The position numbers were made by a program, and so were the translations under genes. This document shows positions 57,613-59,885 of a stretch of 59,885 nucleotides of DNA, in pieces. The stretch comes from JAWLHJ01 sp040904945 (GTDB taxonomy: Bacteria > Gemmatimonadota > Gemmatimonadetes > Longimicrobiales > Gaopeijiaceae): positions 1 to 59,885 of the forward strand of contig JBBDSM010000016.1 of NCBI GenBank assembly GCA_040904945.1, read 5' to 3'. Each line of letters starts with the position of its first letter. Within the stretch, counting starts at the first letter, position 1. Under the pieces are notes generated by a model, which worked only from the letters and a program-made list of their open reading frames with translations, was not told where the DNA came from and ran no database searches.

Positions 57613-59388
57613 ATGCTTCGCACGTTTTCGCGGCTCACCGCCGCGTGGGTCACCGCCGCACTCGCCACGACCGTGCTCGTCGCCGGCCCCACCCACCTGT
57701 CCGCCCAGGAACGCACGCTCGTCGGCCCTGATGGAGAGATCGACTGGAATCGCTTCTATACCGCCGCGGAGACCAACCAGCTCCTGGCCGAGCTCCACGA
57801 GCTGTATCCCGAGTTCACGGAGCTGTATTCCATCGGGACGAGCATCTTCGGGCAGCCGCTGATGGTCATGGAGATCACCAACGAGGCCACCGGGCCCGCG
57901 TCGGTGAAGCCGGCGCTGTACGTCGACGGGGGGATACACGCGCAGGAACTCACCGGCTCCTCGGTTGCCACCCACGTCGTCGGGCACCTGCTGAACGGCT
58001 ACGGTGACGACCCCCGCATCACGGCTCTTCTCGACACCCGCGCGTTCTACGTGCGTCCAAAGTTCAATCCCGATGGCTCGGATCTGGTGCTCATCCACGA
58101 CCAGTTCATGCGCAGCACGCCGCGCCCCATCGACGAGGACGAGGACGGCTTCGCCGACGAAGATCCTCCGACGGATCTGAACGGGGACGGCTGGATCACC
58201 CACATGCGGGTGCCGGACCCGGACGGCGACTGGGTCGCCGATCGCTCGGAGGGCCGGATTCTGATCGAGGACGAGGACCGCGAGCTGTCCGGCCAGCGCT
58301 ACGCCCTGCTCCGGGAAGGCATTGACGAAGACGGCGACGGCGAGATCAACGAGGACGGCGTCGGCGGCATCGACATGAACCGCAACTATCCCCGGAACTG
58401 GGAGCGGTGGCATCTGCAGCCGGGCTCGGGGGACTACCCGCTGTCCGAGCCGGAGACGCGCGCCGCGGTCGAGTTCATCAACGCCAACCGGAACATCACG
58501 GGCATTGTGCACGGCCACACGGCGGGCGGGTTCGTCTACCGGCTGCCGTCGGCGGTGTCGCCTCCGGATTTCCCGGATGTGGATCTGTCCCTGATCATCG
58601 ATCTCGGGGAGGAGTACACCAACTCCACGGGCCGTCCCGTCATTCCGAGCTCCACGCACCCGACGGAGCACCGCTACGGCACGCTCATCTCGTGGGGCTT
58701 CTGGGACCAGGGCATTATCGGATGGGTGCCGGAGTTCTCGCCCGGGCCGGAGGAGTGGGTCACCGACTACGACGGCGACGGGGAGATCAGCGCCGCGGAG
58801 GAGCACCGCTTCAACGACGAGGAGCTGGAGGGCCGGTACTTCGTGGATTGGGAGCCGTACGACCACCCCGACCTCGGCGCTGTCGAGATCGGCGGCTGGC
58901 TCACGAAGTTCTGGGGCCAGAATCCGCCGCCCGAGTTCCTCGAGGCCGAGACGGAGAAGCAGCTGCACTGGATCCTGTATCTGGCGGAGCAGTCGCCCGT
59001 GGTCGAGCTGTCCCGTCCGACGGTGACGTTGGTCGGAGGCGGCGCCTACCGGGTCGAGGTCACGGTGGCGAACATCGGATACCTGCCGACGAGCCTGACC
59101 GACCGTGGTGCAGTCGGGATTCCGGGAGAGGACGGGCTCGTGTCGCAGCAGATCGTCGAGTCGCCCTGGGTCGTCCTCGACCTGGAGGACGGGGAGGTCA
59201 CGGAGGGCAAGGCGCGCGTCCGGATCCCACATCTGCGGGGGACGAATCCGTTCCTTGAGGCGCTCGACGCCGCGACCCGGACCGTGAGTTGGACGGTGCG
59301 GCCGACCGGTGACGCGACGCGGCTACGGGTGACCGTGATGTCGACGAAGGGCGGGACGGCGCAGACCGACTGGGTTCCGGTGCCGTAG
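57613..59388 (+). CDS. secreted M14 zinc carboxypeptidase with Asp-rich loops
   Basis: A 591-residue protein with a signal peptide ending HLSAQ. The M14 zinc ligands are H109 and E112 (GGIHAQELTGSSV) and a later His in GIVHGHTAGG; NPDG, DMNRNYPRNW and SEPETRAAVEF are further family marks. An unusual insert of about 80 residues has repeated calcium-type loops (DEDEDGFADEDPP, DLNGDGWI, DEDGDGEINEDG), and another lies later (DYDGDGEISAAEE). A C-terminal beta domain follows. It probably trims peptides outside the cell, with stability tied to calcium. ATG 57613 has ggag about ten bases upstream. Confidence 0.9.
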   Translation: MLRTFSRLTAAWVTAALATTVLVAGPTHLSAQERTLVGPDGEIDWNRFYTAAETNQLLAELHELYPEFTELYSIGTSIFGQPLMVMEITNEATGPASVKPALYVDGGIHAQELTGSSVATHVVGHLLNGYGDDPRITALLDTRAFYVRPKFNPDGSDLVLIHDQFMRSTPRPIDEDEDGFADEDPPTDLNGDGWITHMRVPDPDGDWVADRSEGRILIEDEDRELSGQRYALLREGIDEDGDGEINEDGVGGIDMNRNYPRNWERWHLQPGSGDYPLSEPETRAAVEFINANRNITGIVHGHTAGGFVYRLPSAVSPPDFPDVDLSLIIDLGEEYTNSTGRPVIPSSTHPTEHRYGTLISWGFWDQGIIGWVPEFSPGPEEWVTDYDGDGEISAAEEHRFNDEELEGRYFVDWEPYDHPDLGAVEIGGWLTKFWGQNPPPEFLEAETEKQLHWILYLAEQSPVVELSRPTVTLVGGGAYRVEVTVANIGYLPTSLTDRGAVGIPGEDGLVSQQIVESPWVVLDLEDGEVTEGKARVRIPHLRGTNPFLEALDAATRTVSWTVRPTGDATRLRVTVMSTKGGTAQTDWVPVP

Positions 59389-59441
59389 GGAAGCTTTGCA
59401 CAGGTCTGGCGGGGCGCCCCGCTCGCACCGTAGAGCGGGGA

Positions 59442-59491
59442 CTACCGCGGCGGGCTCTGCCACCCCCTACTGCGGCGGGCTCGGCCAGGCC
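59442..59491 (+). repeat. 25-bp imperfect tandem repeat
   Basis: ctaccgcggcgggctctgcc and ctactgcggcgggctcggcc each begin a 25-base unit; the two units lie side by side and differ at a few positions. Confidence 0.7.
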
Positions 59492-59710
59492 CCGACCGCG
59501 GTGAAAACCCTGCAGTCGTGTGCGGTCCTTTGGTGCCACGTCGGCTTTTCCGCCGGATGCGGCGTCGGATCGCCCAGGCGCGCGGGCGCCGGTCACTGGC
59601 GAGTCACTTTCTCGCCGCATGGGGCGGTCAAGTCGCCAGACCACCATCGTCGGGGCACCGTTGTGCGAATTGACGCCATCGAGATGCCGCCCCGCCCCGC
59701 AACGGGGGAC

Positions 59711-59783
59711 GACGAGGCGTAGCACCGCTACGTCGAGGAGGAGCAACACGGCTGGAGGAGATGCAACACGGCTGGAGGAGATG
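59711..59783 (+). repeat. module shared with the 21-kb element plus 20-bp tandem repeat
   Basis: 59711-59760 resembles 21143-21190 inside the MITE-like element, including the exact core gctacgtcgaggag. It runs into two perfect copies of caacacggctggaggagatg (59744-59763 and 59764-59783). Confidence 0.55.
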
Positions 59784-59885
59784 CAGCGTCGCTCGAGCCG
59801 AGCGACCCAGTCCAGGGTCTGGACCCGCCGGGTCTTCCGAGAGACGATCGACCGGAGGCAGATCCATGCCATGGGACTTCGGCCA

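Larger units (their letters stand above)
59389..59885. other. intergenic repeat-rich tail
   Basis: About 500 bases to the window edge with no gene that can be supported. It holds two tandem repeats and a module like the inside of the 21-kb element. Short open frames on both strands look accidental. A frame from ATG 59781 runs off the edge but is too short to judge. Confidence 0.6.

Noticed and set aside
55629..57716. A 695-codon open frame antisense to the ABC exporter
   Set aside because: It is a mirror of the coding strand with skewed composition (many H, D, E, V residues) and no domain.
59442..59491. Short tandem units considered as a CRISPR array
   Set aside because: There are only two units, adjacent and without spacers.
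59198..59872. A 224-codon minus-strand frame at the right end
   Set aside because: It crosses the end of the carboxypeptidase gene and the tandem repeats, and its residue pattern repeats because the DNA does.

Overview
This window is high-GC bacterial chromosome with dense genes, many 4-bp stop/start overlaps and frequent GTG or TTG starts. Signal peptides, lipoproteins, a porin and an usher-like barrel point to a Gram-negative cell envelope. The mix of a type III glutamine synthetase, AddAB-like recombination nuclease, S21, DUF1343 and carboxypeptidase-regulatory-like secreted proteins suggests a Gemmatimonadota-type or related environmental bacterium. That assignment is an inference, not proven by a marker gene. 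Two runs of N (28528-28537 and 42873-42972) show a draft assembly. No rRNA, tRNA or CRISPR array was seen.

Layout. 1-5.3 kb: a DUF6941-like protein, an orphan hydantoinase B, two small unknown proteins, and an overlapping TPR / zinc-ribbon / lipoprotein trio. 5.4-9.6 kb: an isocitrate/isopropylmalate-type dehydrogenase, thiolase, 3-hydroxyacyl-CoA dehydrogenase and an AraC-type regulator. 9.7-12.6 kb: rpsU, then a cluster of unknown genes that includes two paralogues sharing a PPFEVW motif and a ribbon-helix-helix-like protein. 12.6-17.6 kb: ssb, enoyl-CoA hydratase, recF, a dciA-like gene and gyrB. 17.7-19.5 kb: a methionine gamma-lyase-like enzyme divergent from an Lrp-type regulator. 19.5-25.1 kb: a PAS histidine kinase, a 292-bp MITE-like element, an ATPase and type III glutamine synthetase. 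25.2-34.1 kb: addB- and addA-like genes flanking two opposite-strand genes. 34.1-39.8 kb: secreted and membrane proteins, a DUF1343 hydrolase and a tandem pair of paralogous lipoproteins. 40-44.2 kb: a porin, a CASTOR/POLLUX-type channel cut by the assembly gap, and acetate kinase.

The most interesting region is 44.3-50.9 kb. A canonical -24/-12 (sigma-54) promoter precedes two DUF4402-like secreted proteins, a PapD-like chaperone, an usher-like barrel and, as last gene, an NtrC-family sigma-54 activator. A perfect-armed palindrome lies about 80-100 bp upstream of that promoter. A second, weaker -24/-12 element faces the other way towards a small secreted protein with the same C-terminal end. 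This looks like a self-contained, sigma-54-controlled chaperone-usher surface system.

50.9-59.9 kb: a Fic protein with a strong upstream inverted repeat, a three-domain glycosyltransferase fusion overlapping an ABC exporter, a secreted M14 carboxypeptidase with Asp-rich calcium-type loops, and a repeat-rich tail that shares a module with the MITE-like element at 21 kb.
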